From NCBI GenBank assembly GCA_015058625.1, contig SVCA01000004.1:1-64000 (forward strand): a DNA stretch of 64,000 nucleotides. Reading direction: 5' to 3'. Positions 7,778-15,994 of the stretch are shown piece after piece. Every line of letters begins with the position of its first letter. Position 1 is the first letter of the stretch. The translations under genes and the position numbers were made by a program. Below the pieces are notes generated by a model. That model did not search any database and was not told the DNA's origin. It saw only the letters and a program-made list of their open reading frames with translations. Origin of the DNA: Pseudoselenomonas ruminantium (lineage in GTDB: Bacteria; Bacillota; Negativicutes; Selenomonadales; Selenomonadaceae).

Positions 7778-8635
7778 ATGGCAAAGACATTGCGTTTGAT
7801 TGCACCGGATTGGCAGGCTGGTGCTAAGGAAGATTATTATTTTGGGGCACAGATGCTGGCAGCATTGGCTCCAAAAGGGGATGAACAGACAGAGTATAAG
7901 GTGCCCGTGGCACCTCCAAAAGGGGAACCGCTCAAGGATGAAAATGGCGTGACCGAGCAGAAAGCTACAGTGAGTAATGTAGAGAATGCTCAGGCAATTA
8001 TACGAAAGGTACAGCCAGAGCGTATTATTACACTGGGGGGTAACTGCCTTGTTTCCGAGGCTCCCTTTGATTACCTTCATGGCAAATATGGTGATGAACT
8101 GGGGATAATTTGGTTTGATGCTCACCCGGATATCTCCACGCCGGAAATGTTCAACCACGAGCATGCCATGGTGTTGGCTAATCTTATGCAGAAAGGTGAC
8201 CCGGTTCACAACAAACTAGTGGCTCATCCCTTTGCTTCAAAAGATATTCTTTATGTAGGGCTGCAACCGCTTACTGCGGAAGAAGAAAAACAGATGGAAA
8301 AGCATGGTCTGTCCTATACCATTCAGGAAAATGGCATGCTGGGCAACAAGGAAATCAAGGAATGGATTGCGAATAACAACTTTAAGAAATTGGCTGTTCA
8401 CTGGGATTTGGATGTTCTTGCCCCCACGGACTATCATTCTTTGTATTTTAATGAGCCTGAAGTTCCCATGTTTGATGGTGCATCCTGTGGTAGAGAGAAA
8501 TTCATTGCTGTAGTTGAAAAGCTGCTGGTCTTGCAGGAAATGGCGGATATTGTAGGATTTACTGTGGCAGAATATCTGCCATGGGATGCCATCCGTCTGC
8601 GGAAGGCGCTTAATCAGTTAAAAATCTTCCACTAA
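7778..8635 (+). CDS. Arginase-fold protein with altered first metal ligand
   Basis: A 285-residue ureohydrolase-superfamily protein. It keeps DAHPD (D114, H116, D118) and the later HWDLDVLAP segment, which supply the DxHxD and DxD manganese ligands. The first ligand motif, normally GGDHS, is GGNCLVS, so Cys90 replaces the metal-binding His. The conserved DP after DxD is also changed (LAP). A HEHAM segment follows the DAHPD motif. The family includes arginase, agmatinase, formiminoglutamase and uncharacterised branches; this belongs to the last. AGGAGG lies just upstream. A TetR-type regulator gene follows 25 nt later and probably controls it. Confidence 0.75.
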   Translation: MAKTLRLIAPDWQAGAKEDYYFGAQMLAALAPKGDEQTEYKVPVAPPKGEPLKDENGVTEQKATVSNVENAQAIIRKVQPERIITLGGNCLVSEAPFDYLHGKYGDELGIIWFDAHPDISTPEMFNHEHAMVLANLMQKGDPVHNKLVAHPFASKDILYVGLQPLTAEEEKQMEKHGLSYTIQENGMLGNKEIKEWIANNNFKKLAVHWDLDVLAPTDYHSLYFNEPEVPMFDGASCGREKFIAVVEKLLVLQEMADIVGFTVAEYLPWDAIRLRKALNQLKIFH

Positions 8636-8659
8636 CATAATGGAAATGGATGTGATGCC

Positions 8660-9199
8660 TTGAATGCTCAAAAATTTATAAAAAAAGCCGCTTATGAGGT
8701 CATCGTAAAAAAGCCCGTAGAGGATGTTACACTGAAAGAGATTCTGGCTATAGCTGAGGTCAGCAAGCAGACCTTTTATCGGTATTATAAGGATAAGTAC
8801 GAGCTGGCAAATGAAATATATGCCCAGCTTACTCAGCAGGGCATCATTGAGCCGGAGAAAATTCAAAATGAGGATGATTGGCGAAATCTGTACTTAAAGC
8901 AGTTTACCGCCTTTCGTGAGCATATGGACTTTGTACGCCATCTCTATAGTTCCCGAGAAACAGGTTGTACGGTGGATTTTGAGATAGCGTCAACCATACG
9001 CTTTGACAAGGCAATTCTTAGCAGAAAAGGTGCGGACTTGAAAAATCCGCGCATTATCTTTGCTATTGAGGCCAAGGATGTAGGAGGAACTTATGCCATG
9101 CGAGACTGGATACTTGCTGGTATGCAGGTGGAAGATGAAGAAATGGTGGAAAGGTTCAGGCTGATTATTCCTCAGATATTGGTGCCTTATTTTTTATGA
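8660..9199 (+). CDS. TetR-family transcriptional regulator
   Basis: A 179-residue TetR-type repressor. The N-terminal helix-turn-helix reads DVTLKEILAIAEVSKQTFYR followed by YYKDKYEL, a textbook TetR signature. The C-terminal ligand domain resembles the TetR_C group in small clostridial regulators. The start is TTG at 8660, the only in-frame start after the upstream stop; the ribosome site is weak. It lies 25 nt downstream of the arginase-fold gene, so it is likely co-transcribed with it and may autoregulate that pair. Ligand unknown. Confidence 0.85.
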   Translation: MNAQKFIKKAAYEVIVKKPVEDVTLKEILAIAEVSKQTFYRYYKDKYELANEIYAQLTQQGIIEPEKIQNEDDWRNLYLKQFTAFREHMDFVRHLYSSRETGCTVDFEIASTIRFDKAILSRKGADLKNPRIIFAIEAKDVGGTYAMRDWILAGMQVEDEEMVERFRLIIPQILVPYFL

Positions 9200-9225
9200 A
9201 AATAATTCTGAATATATGTCATTTT

Positions 9226-9254
9226 GAGCTGTGTTATCATGGCTCTTTTTTTTT
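9226..9254 (+). terminator. Terminator after TetR gene
   Basis: GAGCTGTG, loop TTAT, CATGGCTC (8 bp with two G-T pairs) followed by at least eight T residues. Confidence 0.8.
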
Positions 9255-9343
9255 GACCATTTTTAGGGGTTGAGTAAAATATCGAAGAGTTTGCAGAGCA
9301 AATTTTCCCTTAGACTATAAAGCGTAGTCGGGAGGGAAAGAAA

Positions 9344-9649
9344 TTGAAGTGGATAGATACAACGAAGAAATCCCACCGCTTTATGGTGGTTATAGCGATT
9401 TTTACGGTGGTAATTGGCCTTTGGCAGTGCTTATCCTATGTGCCAAGGCTTCCGGCAGAATACCGAGTGTTTTATTACAACCATACGGACAGTCTTCCTC
9501 GTGGCCTTTACCTGCGGATGCCGCTGCGAGAGTTGCAGGATGGAGATTATGTAGTCTTTGAACCGACAGAGGCTATTACAATGCCCTTTCTTCTCGTTAG
9601 CTTAAAGCCTTGCCCCGTGTGGCTTTTGCGGCTTTGCGGAACTTTTTAG
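9344..9649 (+). pseudogene. Truncated TraF/S26-type conjugal signal peptidase
   Basis: A 101-residue reading frame with one N-terminal membrane segment (VVIAIFTVVIGLW) followed by YYNHTDSLPRGLYLR and GDYVVFEP. This matches the start of S26 peptidases of the TraF type, where the Ser in the S-(L/M)-P-x-G-(L/I)-Y motif is the nucleophile. Full-length members run to about 170-180 residues and carry a catalytic Lys further on; here the frame ends at CGTF before that region. It starts at TTG with GGGAGGG upstream. It is best read as a remnant of a conjugative element; no other transfer gene is nearby. Confidence 0.6.
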
Positions 9650-9728
9650 CAAATTTCACAGGGAAAAGACGGTGATATAGAGAATATCATTATAATGAGA
9701 GATTATCCATGAGAAAGGACTAATGATT

Positions 9729-10514
9729 ATGAACAGAAAAATGCGTGTTTTACTGTGTTGGGCAGCACTGATGCTGCTGACCGTGGGAACGGTTTTTGCG
9801 GGGCATTTGGAGGATATTGCCGCCAGAGGTACTATCCGTATCGGTACAACTGGCGATTACATTCCCATGTCATACCTGAATCCTAAGACGGGTGTATACG
9901 AAGGGATTGATGCGGAACTCTCGCAGCTGATTGCCGATTCTCTGGGCGTGAAAATCGAATATGTGCCTACGAGTTGGCCTACGCTTACCGCAGATACATT
10001 GGCTGGAAAATTCGACATAGCCCTGTGCGGTATCTCCCGAAACTATGCACGAGCCAAGACCATGGCCATGTCGGATGCCTACGGCGAAGGGGCTTTCGGC
10101 AAAACGATTTTGTGCCGGAAAAGCGATGCCAAGAAATATCAAAGCCTTGCCGACATTGATAAGCCGGAAGTGCGTGTCATGATTAATCCCGGCGGCACCA
10201 ATGAAAAATTTGCTCATGCGAACCTCAAACAGGCCAAGCTGATTGTCCATCAGGAAAATGCCGACATTCCCCGGCAGGTAGCAGAGGGCAACGCTGACAT
10301 CATGATAACGGAAACCGTGGAGGCCGCCCGCTATATCGAACTGAATGACAAACTCGCAGCTCCGCTGATGAAAGCGCCCTTCACCCGCCATTCCTGCGGC
10401 ATACTTATGCAAAAAGGCGACCAGGAGTTTTTGAACTATATCAACTTTGTTCTGGCAGAACTGAAAATGGACGGAACTCTGGCCAAGCTGGAGAAGAAAT
10501 ACTTATATAGGTGA
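9729..10514 (+). CDS. Periplasmic PheC-like/solute-binding family 3 protein
   Basis: A 261-residue exported protein with signal peptide MNRKMRVLLCWAALMLLTVG and cleavage near VFA-GH. The mature part matches the solute-binding family 3 fold and more closely the cyclohexadienyl dehydratase (PheC) branch: IGTTGDYIPMSY, YVPTSWP, NPGGTNEKFAHANLKQA and a terminal LEKKYL. PheC-type enzymes convert prephenate or arogenate in the periplasm; close relatives are transporter-binding proteins. No ABC permease or ATPase gene is adjacent, which favours an enzyme or orphan receptor. The start at 9729 is preferred over 9723 because AAGGA (9715-9719) then has a 9-nt spacing. Confidence 0.75.
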   Translation: MNRKMRVLLCWAALMLLTVGTVFAGHLEDIAARGTIRIGTTGDYIPMSYLNPKTGVYEGIDAELSQLIADSLGVKIEYVPTSWPTLTADTLAGKFDIALCGISRNYARAKTMAMSDAYGEGAFGKTILCRKSDAKKYQSLADIDKPEVRVMINPGGTNEKFAHANLKQAKLIVHQENADIPRQVAEGNADIMITETVEAARYIELNDKLAAPLMKAPFTRHSCGILMQKGDQEFLNYINFVLAELKMDGTLAKLEKKYLYR

Positions 10515-10636
10515 GAGGCTGTCTAATATAGGGCGGCTTGTAAAAATATTTTCCTTGCTGGCAGGAAAACCTAAAGGAGCTGACGAACTAAGACAACGCC
10601 GAAGGAGAGTAGTGCGTAAAAGAAAGGGTAGGGAAA

Positions 10637-11326
10637 ATGAATACAAACAGAGCTAAAACTTATGTCGTTTTCGTGCTATTGATGTTGGGCATTATGCTTG
10701 TAACGACTTCTTGTGGTAATGATGAAGCTGATAACAAAGCACTGGCTGATGGGTATGAGCGTGAGTATGAGCAAGCATACAACAATTTAGTTGGAAGTTT
10801 ATCGAATTACACCCTAAACTCCATTGAAGATGCTAAACATATAGCACTTACATTTGACGATGTATGGACGAAAGATAATGAGATAAAAGATAAGGTTAGA
10901 AAACAAGTTATAAATAACCACAGTGACCTGCCTGTATTGCTTATCTACGCCAAAGCCTTAGAGATACGAGAAACAGATTCATATAGACCACTTACTAGAA
11001 CTAATGCAGAATTGTATAAAATGGCTTTAGATAAAATAAATCAGATTCCAGATGGATATAATGGCGTGTTAGCAGACGCAATAAAGAAGGATAAAGAGCG
11101 TATAAAAAAGGATTACAACAGTGCACAGGGGATTATTGATGACATTAAAGCTGAATCTGCCAAGCAGTTGCATATAGGGGATGCAGAGTTTAGAATTAAA
11201 GAGATTTACGGCGAACCAAAAAAAATCAATCGCACGGTAACTGGTGAGCGCGAACATAAGCAATACGTTTATGATGGCTTTTACATCTATACCGATGATG
11301 GAATAGTTACAGCGTTTGAAGATTGA
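10637..11326 (+). CDS. Hypothetical lipoprotein
   Basis: A 229-residue predicted lipoprotein. The signal ends in LVTTSC, a usable lipobox with Cys26 as the lipidated residue, followed by a charged segment. The rest is mainly helical and lysine/glutamate rich, with YRPLTRTNAELYKMALDKI and a beta-type ending YVYDGFYIYTDDGIVTAF. I do not recognise a family. Codon usage is more A/T-rich than in neighbours, in keeping with recent acquisition. It sits between a solute-binding gene and a phage-like fragment and is followed by a strong terminator. Confidence 0.6.
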   Translation: MNTNRAKTYVVFVLLMLGIMLVTTSCGNDEADNKALADGYEREYEQAYNNLVGSLSNYTLNSIEDAKHIALTFDDVWTKDNEIKDKVRKQVINNHSDLPVLLIYAKALEIRETDSYRPLTRTNAELYKMALDKINQIPDGYNGVLADAIKKDKERIKKDYNSAQGIIDDIKAESAKQLHIGDAEFRIKEIYGEPKKINRTVTGEREHKQYVYDGFYIYTDDGIVTAFED

Positions 11327-11351
11327 CGGGAGAAAAAATAATAGTTTGTAG

Positions 11352-11384
11352 AAAAAGCACGGCTGGAAACGGCGGTGCTTTTTT
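11352..11384 (+). terminator. Terminator after lipoprotein gene
   Basis: AAAAAGCAC and GTGCTTTTT form a 9-bp stem around GGCTGGAAACGGCG, followed by further T residues. Confidence 0.75.
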
Positions 11385-11405
11385 CGTGCGGAAAGGATGG
11401 TAAAT

Positions 11406-11717
11406 ATGGCAAATGAAGTCCAACAAATGACAATTGGCGTAGAGTTGGAATTGAATAACTTTACTGCCAAACTGGATGCGATTAGTAAAGCGTTGAGTGG
11501 CATAGGGAATGTTGAGCTTATACCGAGTCAAAGGCTAAAAGAAGCGCAAAAGAAAATCAAGGAGTTACAGGATTCTGTAAATGAAGCAGGTAAATTTTCT
11601 ACGATTGCGCCTGTAAACGCTGATGCTGTCAAGAATATAAATGCCGCAACACAGGCATTGAAGAAACTCAAAGCAGAGTATACAGATACCGCCCTTGTTG
11701 CTAAAGCCGCCATATAG
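11406..11717 (+). CDS. Small coiled-coil protein, possibly a tape-measure remnant
   Basis: A 103-residue helical protein beginning MANEVQQMTIGVELELNNF, then LDAISKALSGIGN and a coiled coil (RLKEAQKKIKELQDSVNEAG). The combination of a short beta opening and long helices resembles the beginning of phage tail tape-measure proteins, which are far longer. AAGGA at 11393-11397 supports the start at 11406. No other phage gene is near, so it is either a remnant or an orphan small protein. Low certainty on origin. Confidence 0.4.
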   Translation: MANEVQQMTIGVELELNNFTAKLDAISKALSGIGNVELIPSQRLKEAQKKIKELQDSVNEAGKFSTIAPVNADAVKNINAATQALKKLKAEYTDTALVAKAAI

Positions 11718-11783
11718 GTATTCATTATACAGGACTGAAAAGCATTACGGATATTGATTTTTGAAATACTTGTAACAAAAGTG

Positions 11784-11841
11784 TTGACAACTCATGAAGT
11801 GGATGTTATACTGCACATGTAAGTTAAAAGTTTACATGTGC
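11784..11841 (+). promoter_or_regulatory. Strong promoter overlapped by a perfect 10-bp palindrome operator
   Basis: TTGACA (11784-11789), 17-nt spacer, TATACT (11807-11812). Immediately after the -10 box, GCACATGTAA (11813-11822) and TTACATGTGC (11832-11841) form a perfect inverted repeat with a 9-nt spacer that covers the predicted transcription start. This is a repressor-type layout. The Rrf2-family regulator at 12644 in the same unit is the obvious candidate to bind it. Confidence 0.8.
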
Positions 11842-11940
11842 GGTGTTTCCTGCCAAGTAATACTTTTTATGAGAACGCACAACACATATAAATGATAAAT
11901 TTACATATTGTAGATATATTTCATGTGGAGGAGTTTGTTA

Positions 11941-12572
11941 TGAAAATCGCAGTTGTAGCAGCTAATGGTCGTGTTGCCCAGAAGGTGGTCAAGGAAGCGC
12001 AGGAAAGGGGCTTTGAGGTTACGGCTTTTGCCCGTGGAGGGGAGAATAAGTCCGGCGCAGCAAAATTTGTGAAGAAGGACATCATGGATTTGAGCAAGGA
12101 AGACCTGTTAGGTTTTGATGCCGTGGTTGACGGCTTTGGTGCTTGGAAAGACGAAGACCAGCCTATGCACATCAAGACTTCTCAGCATCTTTGCGATGTA
12201 CTTTCCGGTTCAGATACCAGACTTTTGATTGTAGGCGGTGCTGGCAGTCTCTACGTGAATGCCGAACATACCGCACAGGTCAAGGACGACCCGAACTTCC
12301 CCGCAATGTTCCTGCCGTTGGCTAATGCGCAGGGACAGGAGCTGGAGGAACTTAGGAAACGTGATGATGTAAAATGGACATTCATCAGCCCTGCCGGAGA
12401 TTTTCAGGCAGACGGAGAACGCACCGGCAAGTACATTCTCGCCGGAGAGGAACTTACTCTCAATTCCAAAGGAGAGAGCATCATCAGTTATGCCGATTAT
12501 GCCATTGCCATGGTAGATGAAATTGAAAAGGGCAACCATATCAAGAAGAGAATCAGTGTTGTCAGAGAATAA
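11941..12572 (+). CDS. NAD(P)-binding NmrA/YwnB-like protein
   Basis: A 210-residue atypical short-chain dehydrogenase/NmrA-like Rossmann protein. The nucleotide loop is AVVAANGRVAQKVV (a variant of GxxGxxG), with VDGFGAW, LLIVGGAGSLY and FISPAGDF as later family segments. It resembles Bacillus YwnB and other NAD(P)H-binding proteins that lack the classical YxxxK pair. Such proteins may sense the NAD(P)H pool or reduce quinones. GGAGGA lies in front of the ATG at 11941. The next gene is an Rrf2-type regulator of the YwnA kind, the same pairing I recall in Bacillus, and both lie behind the palindromic promoter. Confidence 0.8.
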
Positions 12573-12643
12573 TACGCGAATGTGAGATTTTAGCTTGCTA
12601 ACCTGCCTGTAATATGCTAAATTACAAGCAAGGAGGCTTCGAA

Positions 12644-13084
12644 ATGCAGATATCGACCAGGTTCACTATAGCAGTGCATATCATCACCTGCATAGATTAT
12701 TTCAAGGACACGCTGCCTGTCACCAGCAGTTTTTTGGCCGGAAGTGTCGGTGTGAATCCCGTGATAATCCGGGGGATTATGTCAAAATTGAAAGAAGCAG
12801 GTATTATTGCCATAAGTCAGGGAAAAAGCGGCATGACCTTGGCACGTCCGTTGACAGAAATAACCTTTTATGATGTCTACAAGGTCACGGATTGCGTCAA
12901 TGAAACAGGATTGTTCCACATGCACGAGAATCCCAATCCGAACTGTCCTGTAGGAAGAAATATCCAAATGGCAATGGAAGGTAAGCTACAGGATATACAA
13001 GCGGTGATGGAGCAAAAGATGAAAGAGACGACCATCGCTGATGTAGCTGTGGATATCCGCGAAAAAATCAAGCAGGCAGGATGA
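12644..13084 (+). CDS. Rrf2-family regulator (YwnA-like)
   Basis: A 146-residue Rrf2-family winged-helix regulator: MQISTRFTIAVHII opening, LAGSVGVNPVIIRGIMSKL recognition region, LARPLTEITFYDVYK wing, and a helical dimerisation tail. IscR/NsrR members use three closely spaced Cys to bind Fe-S; here the tail segment HENPNPNCPVG has one, so Fe-S binding is doubtful and a thiol or ligand-sensing mode is more likely. AGGAGG at 12631-12636 supports the start at 12644. It probably represses its own unit through the palindrome at 11813-11841. Confidence 0.85.
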   Translation: MQISTRFTIAVHIITCIDYFKDTLPVTSSFLAGSVGVNPVIIRGIMSKLKEAGIIAISQGKSGMTLARPLTEITFYDVYKVTDCVNETGLFHMHENPNPNCPVGRNIQMAMEGKLQDIQAVMEQKMKETTIADVAVDIREKIKQAG

Positions 13085-13091
13085 TAAGTAA

Positions 13092-13133
13092 TCAGCCGCC
13101 CGTTTCTGCCTTGTGGCAGCAGCTGGCGGCTGA
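13092..13133 (+). terminator. Hairpin between Rrf2 and macrodomain genes, possible attenuator
   Basis: TCAGCCGCC (13092-13100) pairs with GGCGGCTGA (13125-13133), with an inner TGCC/GGCA hairpin. It is followed by AAATTTTG, a weak T run, so it may only partly terminate. It shows that 13085-13164 is intergenic and that the macrodomain gene does not begin at the ATG overlapping the Rrf2 stop. Confidence 0.6.
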
Positions 13134-13164
13134 AATTTTGTCAGATATTAAAAGGATGACCTTT

Positions 13165-13983
13165 ATGAATGCAAGAATAACACAAGCACAGCGCCTGGCC
13201 AGACTGGTCGAGGCATTCAAGGTGGATTCCGGCCAATATGCAAAGGCAAAAACGCCGGAAGATTGCGAGGGCAGGAAACGGCTGCTGCGTTCTCTTATGA
13301 ATATAAGGCAGCCGGGCGATATGCCAGTGGAAGTTTTGCAGCTGCAGGATGAATACTTAAAAGCCCGTGCCGAGGAGAAAGGCATTGTGACGCTTAAAGA
13401 TATTCCGCTCAGGGAGGAGGGGCTGTCGCTTTGGCAAGGGGATATTACGCGGCTGGCTGTTGATGCCATCGTGAATGCAGCCAATTCGCAAATGCTGGGC
13501 TGTTTTGTTCCTTTGCATGCCTGCATTGACAACTGTATTCATACTTTTGCCGGTATTCAGCTGCGCAATGAATGTCATCGCCAGATGCAGAACCTGCGGC
13601 AGCGCAATGGAGAAGATTATGAACAGCCTACCGCAGTGCCTATGCTGACCGATGGCTATAATCTGCCGGCCAAGAAGGTTATTCATATCGTGGGGCCGAT
13701 TGTTTCCGGCAGGTTGACACCTGAACTGGAGAACGCTCTGGCAGATTGCTACACCAATTCACTGGTCATGTGCATGGAAAATGGTCTGCGCTCCGTAGCG
13801 TTTTGCTGTATTTCCACAGGTGTATTTCATTTTCCGCAGGAACAGGCGGCGCAAATTGCTTTTTCACATGTAAAGCAGTGGCTGGCTGCGCATGGCGGCG
13901 TGATAGACCGAGTGATTTTTAATGTATTTACCGATGAGGATAGGGATATCTATGAAAAGATTTTTCGGCAGTCAAGCCGATGA
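13165..13983 (+). CDS. Zinc-type macrodomain ADP-ribose hydrolase
   Basis: A 272-residue macrodomain protein. The core reads GDITRLAVDAIVNAANSQMLG, then CFVPLHACIDNCIHTFAG, whose Cys and His residues match the zinc-binding insert of sirtuin-linked macrodomains. IVGPIVSGR and CISTGVFHFP follow as the phosphate loops. These enzymes remove ADP-ribose from proteins, here probably from the target of the neighbouring sirtuin. Start 13165 is chosen because AAGGA (13152-13156) precedes it by 8 nt and the length agrees with the family; the ATG at 13081 would run through the hairpin. The gene end overlaps the next start by 32 nt. Confidence 0.9.
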   Translation: MNARITQAQRLARLVEAFKVDSGQYAKAKTPEDCEGRKRLLRSLMNIRQPGDMPVEVLQLQDEYLKARAEEKGIVTLKDIPLREEGLSLWQGDITRLAVDAIVNAANSQMLGCFVPLHACIDNCIHTFAGIQLRNECHRQMQNLRQRNGEDYEQPTAVPMLTDGYNLPAKKVIHIVGPIVSGRLTPELENALADCYTNSLVMCMENGLRSVAFCCISTGVFHFPQEQAAQIAFSHVKQWLAAHGGVIDRVIFNVFTDEDRDIYEKIFRQSSR

Positions 13984-14959
13984 TTATACCTGGACGCTAC
14001 AAAAGGGAGCCGCCTTTGTGCGCAACCTTACTGGCGGTTTTACCGATGATACCGGCGGCCGGGAAGAAAACATCAGCAGACTTAGAAGTGCGCTTAAAGC
14101 TACCGATACAATAGTCATTGGTGCCGGGGCAGGGCTTTCGACTGCTGCCGGCTTTACTTACAGCGGTGAACGGTTTTCCAAGTATTTCTTTGATTTTCAA
14201 GAGCATTTTGGCATAAGGGATATGTATTCTGGCGGTTTCTATCCTTTCCCTGATGCGGAGACACGCTGGGCATGGTGGGCAAGGCACATTTATTTCAATC
14301 GTTATGTTGATGCACCCAAGCCAGTGTATCAGGATTTGCTGGCATTAGTAAAGAATAGGGATTATTTTGTCATAACGACAAATGTAGACCATCAGTTCCA
14401 GCGCGCAGGCTTTGCTAAGGAGCGGCTTTTTTATACGCAGGGAGATTACGGCCTTTTCCAAAGTGCCAAGGGCGAAATCAAAAAGACTTATGATAATGAA
14501 ACGTGGGTCATGGAGGCCATGGCTGCGCAGGGCTTTATTAAAGATGGGCAGGGCAGGTTTCAGGTGCCGCAGGATGGACGGCTTTCCTTGCGTATTCCGC
14601 AGGAACTTATACCGGTTTGTCCGGATGATGGCGGCCCTGTTGCCATGAATCTGCGAGCAGATGATACTTTTGTAGAGGATGCTGGCTGGCAGGCGGCGGC
14701 AGACCGCTATGCAGCTTATCTCAGTGCACATGAAGGCCGGAAAATTCTCTTTTGGGAAATTGGTGTAGGTGCCAACACGCCCGTGATTATCAAGTATCCT
14801 TTCTGGGCAATGACTGCGGAAAATCCTCAGGCTGTTTATGCCTGTTTGAACTTTGAAGAAGCTGTCTGCCCGGCAGAGATTCAGGCAAGGTCAATCTGCA
14901 TTGATGGTGACAGCGGTTTAGTTTTGCAGGAATTAAAACGCGACAGGAATTGCAGTTAA
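13952..14959 (+). CDS. Class M sirtuin (SirTM), protein ADP-ribosyltransferase
   Basis: A 335-residue sirtuin. The NAD loop is GAGAGLS (57-63); the catalytic region is TNVDHQF with N144 and D146. The usual catalytic His is replaced, with YTQGDYG giving Q163 and D165. These match the Asn/Gln/Asp set I recall for Streptococcus SirTM (N118, Q137, D139; constant offset 26), which makes it a mono-ADP-ribosyltransferase rather than a deacylase. In characterised operons SirTM modifies a lipoylated GcvH-like protein and the macrodomain reverses this, in response to oxidative stress. The GcvH-like and LplA2 genes of the extended operon are absent here. The start at 13952 is supported by AGGG 6 nt upstream. 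Confidence 0.9.
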   Translation: MKRFFGSQADDYTWTLQKGAAFVRNLTGGFTDDTGGREENISRLRSALKATDTIVIGAGAGLSTAAGFTYSGERFSKYFFDFQEHFGIRDMYSGGFYPFPDAETRWAWWARHIYFNRYVDAPKPVYQDLLALVKNRDYFVITTNVDHQFQRAGFAKERLFYTQGDYGLFQSAKGEIKKTYDNETWVMEAMAAQGFIKDGQGRFQVPQDGRLSLRIPQELIPVCPDDGGPVAMNLRADDTFVEDAGWQAAADRYAAYLSAHEGRKILFWEIGVGANTPVIIKYPFWAMTAENPQAVYACLNFEEAVCPAEIQARSICIDGDSGLVLQELKRDRNCS

Positions 14960-15882
14960 AAAAACGCTTCCATTCCATGCTGTAGAAATACCTGTTGAAA
15001 GGCAGCTAAATCTTCGGGATGAAGGGCCGGGGTATGAGCGAAGGCATATTTCTTTCCGAGCAGGTGGTACTTATTCTCGCCAAATTGATGGAAGGGCAAA
15101 AGCTGTACACGCCGGGCACCGGCTTCATGGAGATGTTGGACGAATCCCTCGGCATCTGCAAGGCTGTTGTTATAGCCGGGGATGACGGGAAGGCGTGGCA
15201 GGACATTTTTGCCCTGCTCTATGGCGGTTTTCATATTTTTTAGTATCACTGCATTGGATACGCCGGTTCCCTCTATATGTTTTTGGTTGTCCCAATGTTT
15301 GATGTCAAATAATAGCAGGTCAAGATAGGGGAGAAGGTTGGCAAATACAGCCGGTGAGGTAAAGCCGGTGGTTTCGATAGCTGTATGGATACGCTTTTTC
15401 CGCAGGGCTTTTAGCAAGGCCAGCGCAAAATCTGGCTGCATGGCGGCTTCTCCACCGGAAAGTGTCACGCCACCGCCGCTTTCCTCATAAAATGGTTCGT
15501 CCTGCAGAACGATGCGCATAACTTCATCAACGGTTTTTATGTCCCCCTCGGCTTTCAAAGCGCGAGAGGGACATTTTTCTATGCAGATTTGGCAGGAGGC
15601 ACAAGAATTGCTATCAGAGCAGCGGTGTGGGGCAATGGCAATACCGTTTTCCGTCGTGGTTATTGCTGAGTGAGGGCAATTTTTCAGGCAGGTATGACAG
15701 CTGCTGCATTTTTGACTGTCCCAGATGATTTCTCTTTGTGGCTGCTGGCTTTCGGGATTAGCGCACCAAGAACATTTGAGGGGGCAGCCTTTGAAGAAAA
15801 CTACTGTACGAATTCCCGGCCCGTCATTTATGCTGAATTTTTGCATGTTGAAAATCATGCCTGTGGCTGTGTTTTTCTCCAT
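14956..15882 (-). CDS. Glycyl-radical-enzyme activating protein
   Basis: A 308-residue radical SAM activase. The SAM-cluster motif GCPLKCSWC has Cys33, Cys37 and Cys40, followed by a ferredoxin insert with two 4Fe-4S motifs (CSSCHTCLKNCP and CASCQICIEKCP), then SGGEAAMQP. The insert marks the activases of non-PFL glycyl radical enzymes and of E. coli YbiY/PflC. It installs the glycyl radical on the enzyme encoded divergently at 16086. GGAGGTG precedes the start at 15882. Its stop codon overlaps that of the convergent sirtuin gene (14956-14959), so no terminator separates the two. Confidence 0.95.
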   Translation of the reverse strand: MEKNTATGMIFNMQKFSINDGPGIRTVVFFKGCPLKCSWCANPESQQPQREIIWDSQKCSSCHTCLKNCPHSAITTTENGIAIAPHRCSDSNSCASCQICIEKCPSRALKAEGDIKTVDEVMRIVLQDEPFYEESGGGVTLSGGEAAMQPDFALALLKALRKKRIHTAIETTGFTSPAVFANLLPYLDLLLFDIKHWDNQKHIEGTGVSNAVILKNMKTAIEQGKNVLPRLPVIPGYNNSLADAEGFVQHLHEAGARRVQLLPFHQFGENKYHLLGKKYAFAHTPALHPEDLAAFQQVFLQHGMEAFF

Positions 15883-15994
15883 TATAGAGACACCTCCGTT
15901 TATTCCTACATACTTGTTTCTTTAGAAGCATTGTAGCATGAAGATGAAAATTTGTAAATGAGATTATTTCGTAACGCAAATAAATAATAATCGA

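Noticed and set aside
13081..13164. Upstream start of the macrodomain gene overlapping the Rrf2 stop (ATGA)
   Set aside because: The segment contains a stable hairpin, and a better ribosome site with correct spacing serves the ATG at 13165, which gives the family length.
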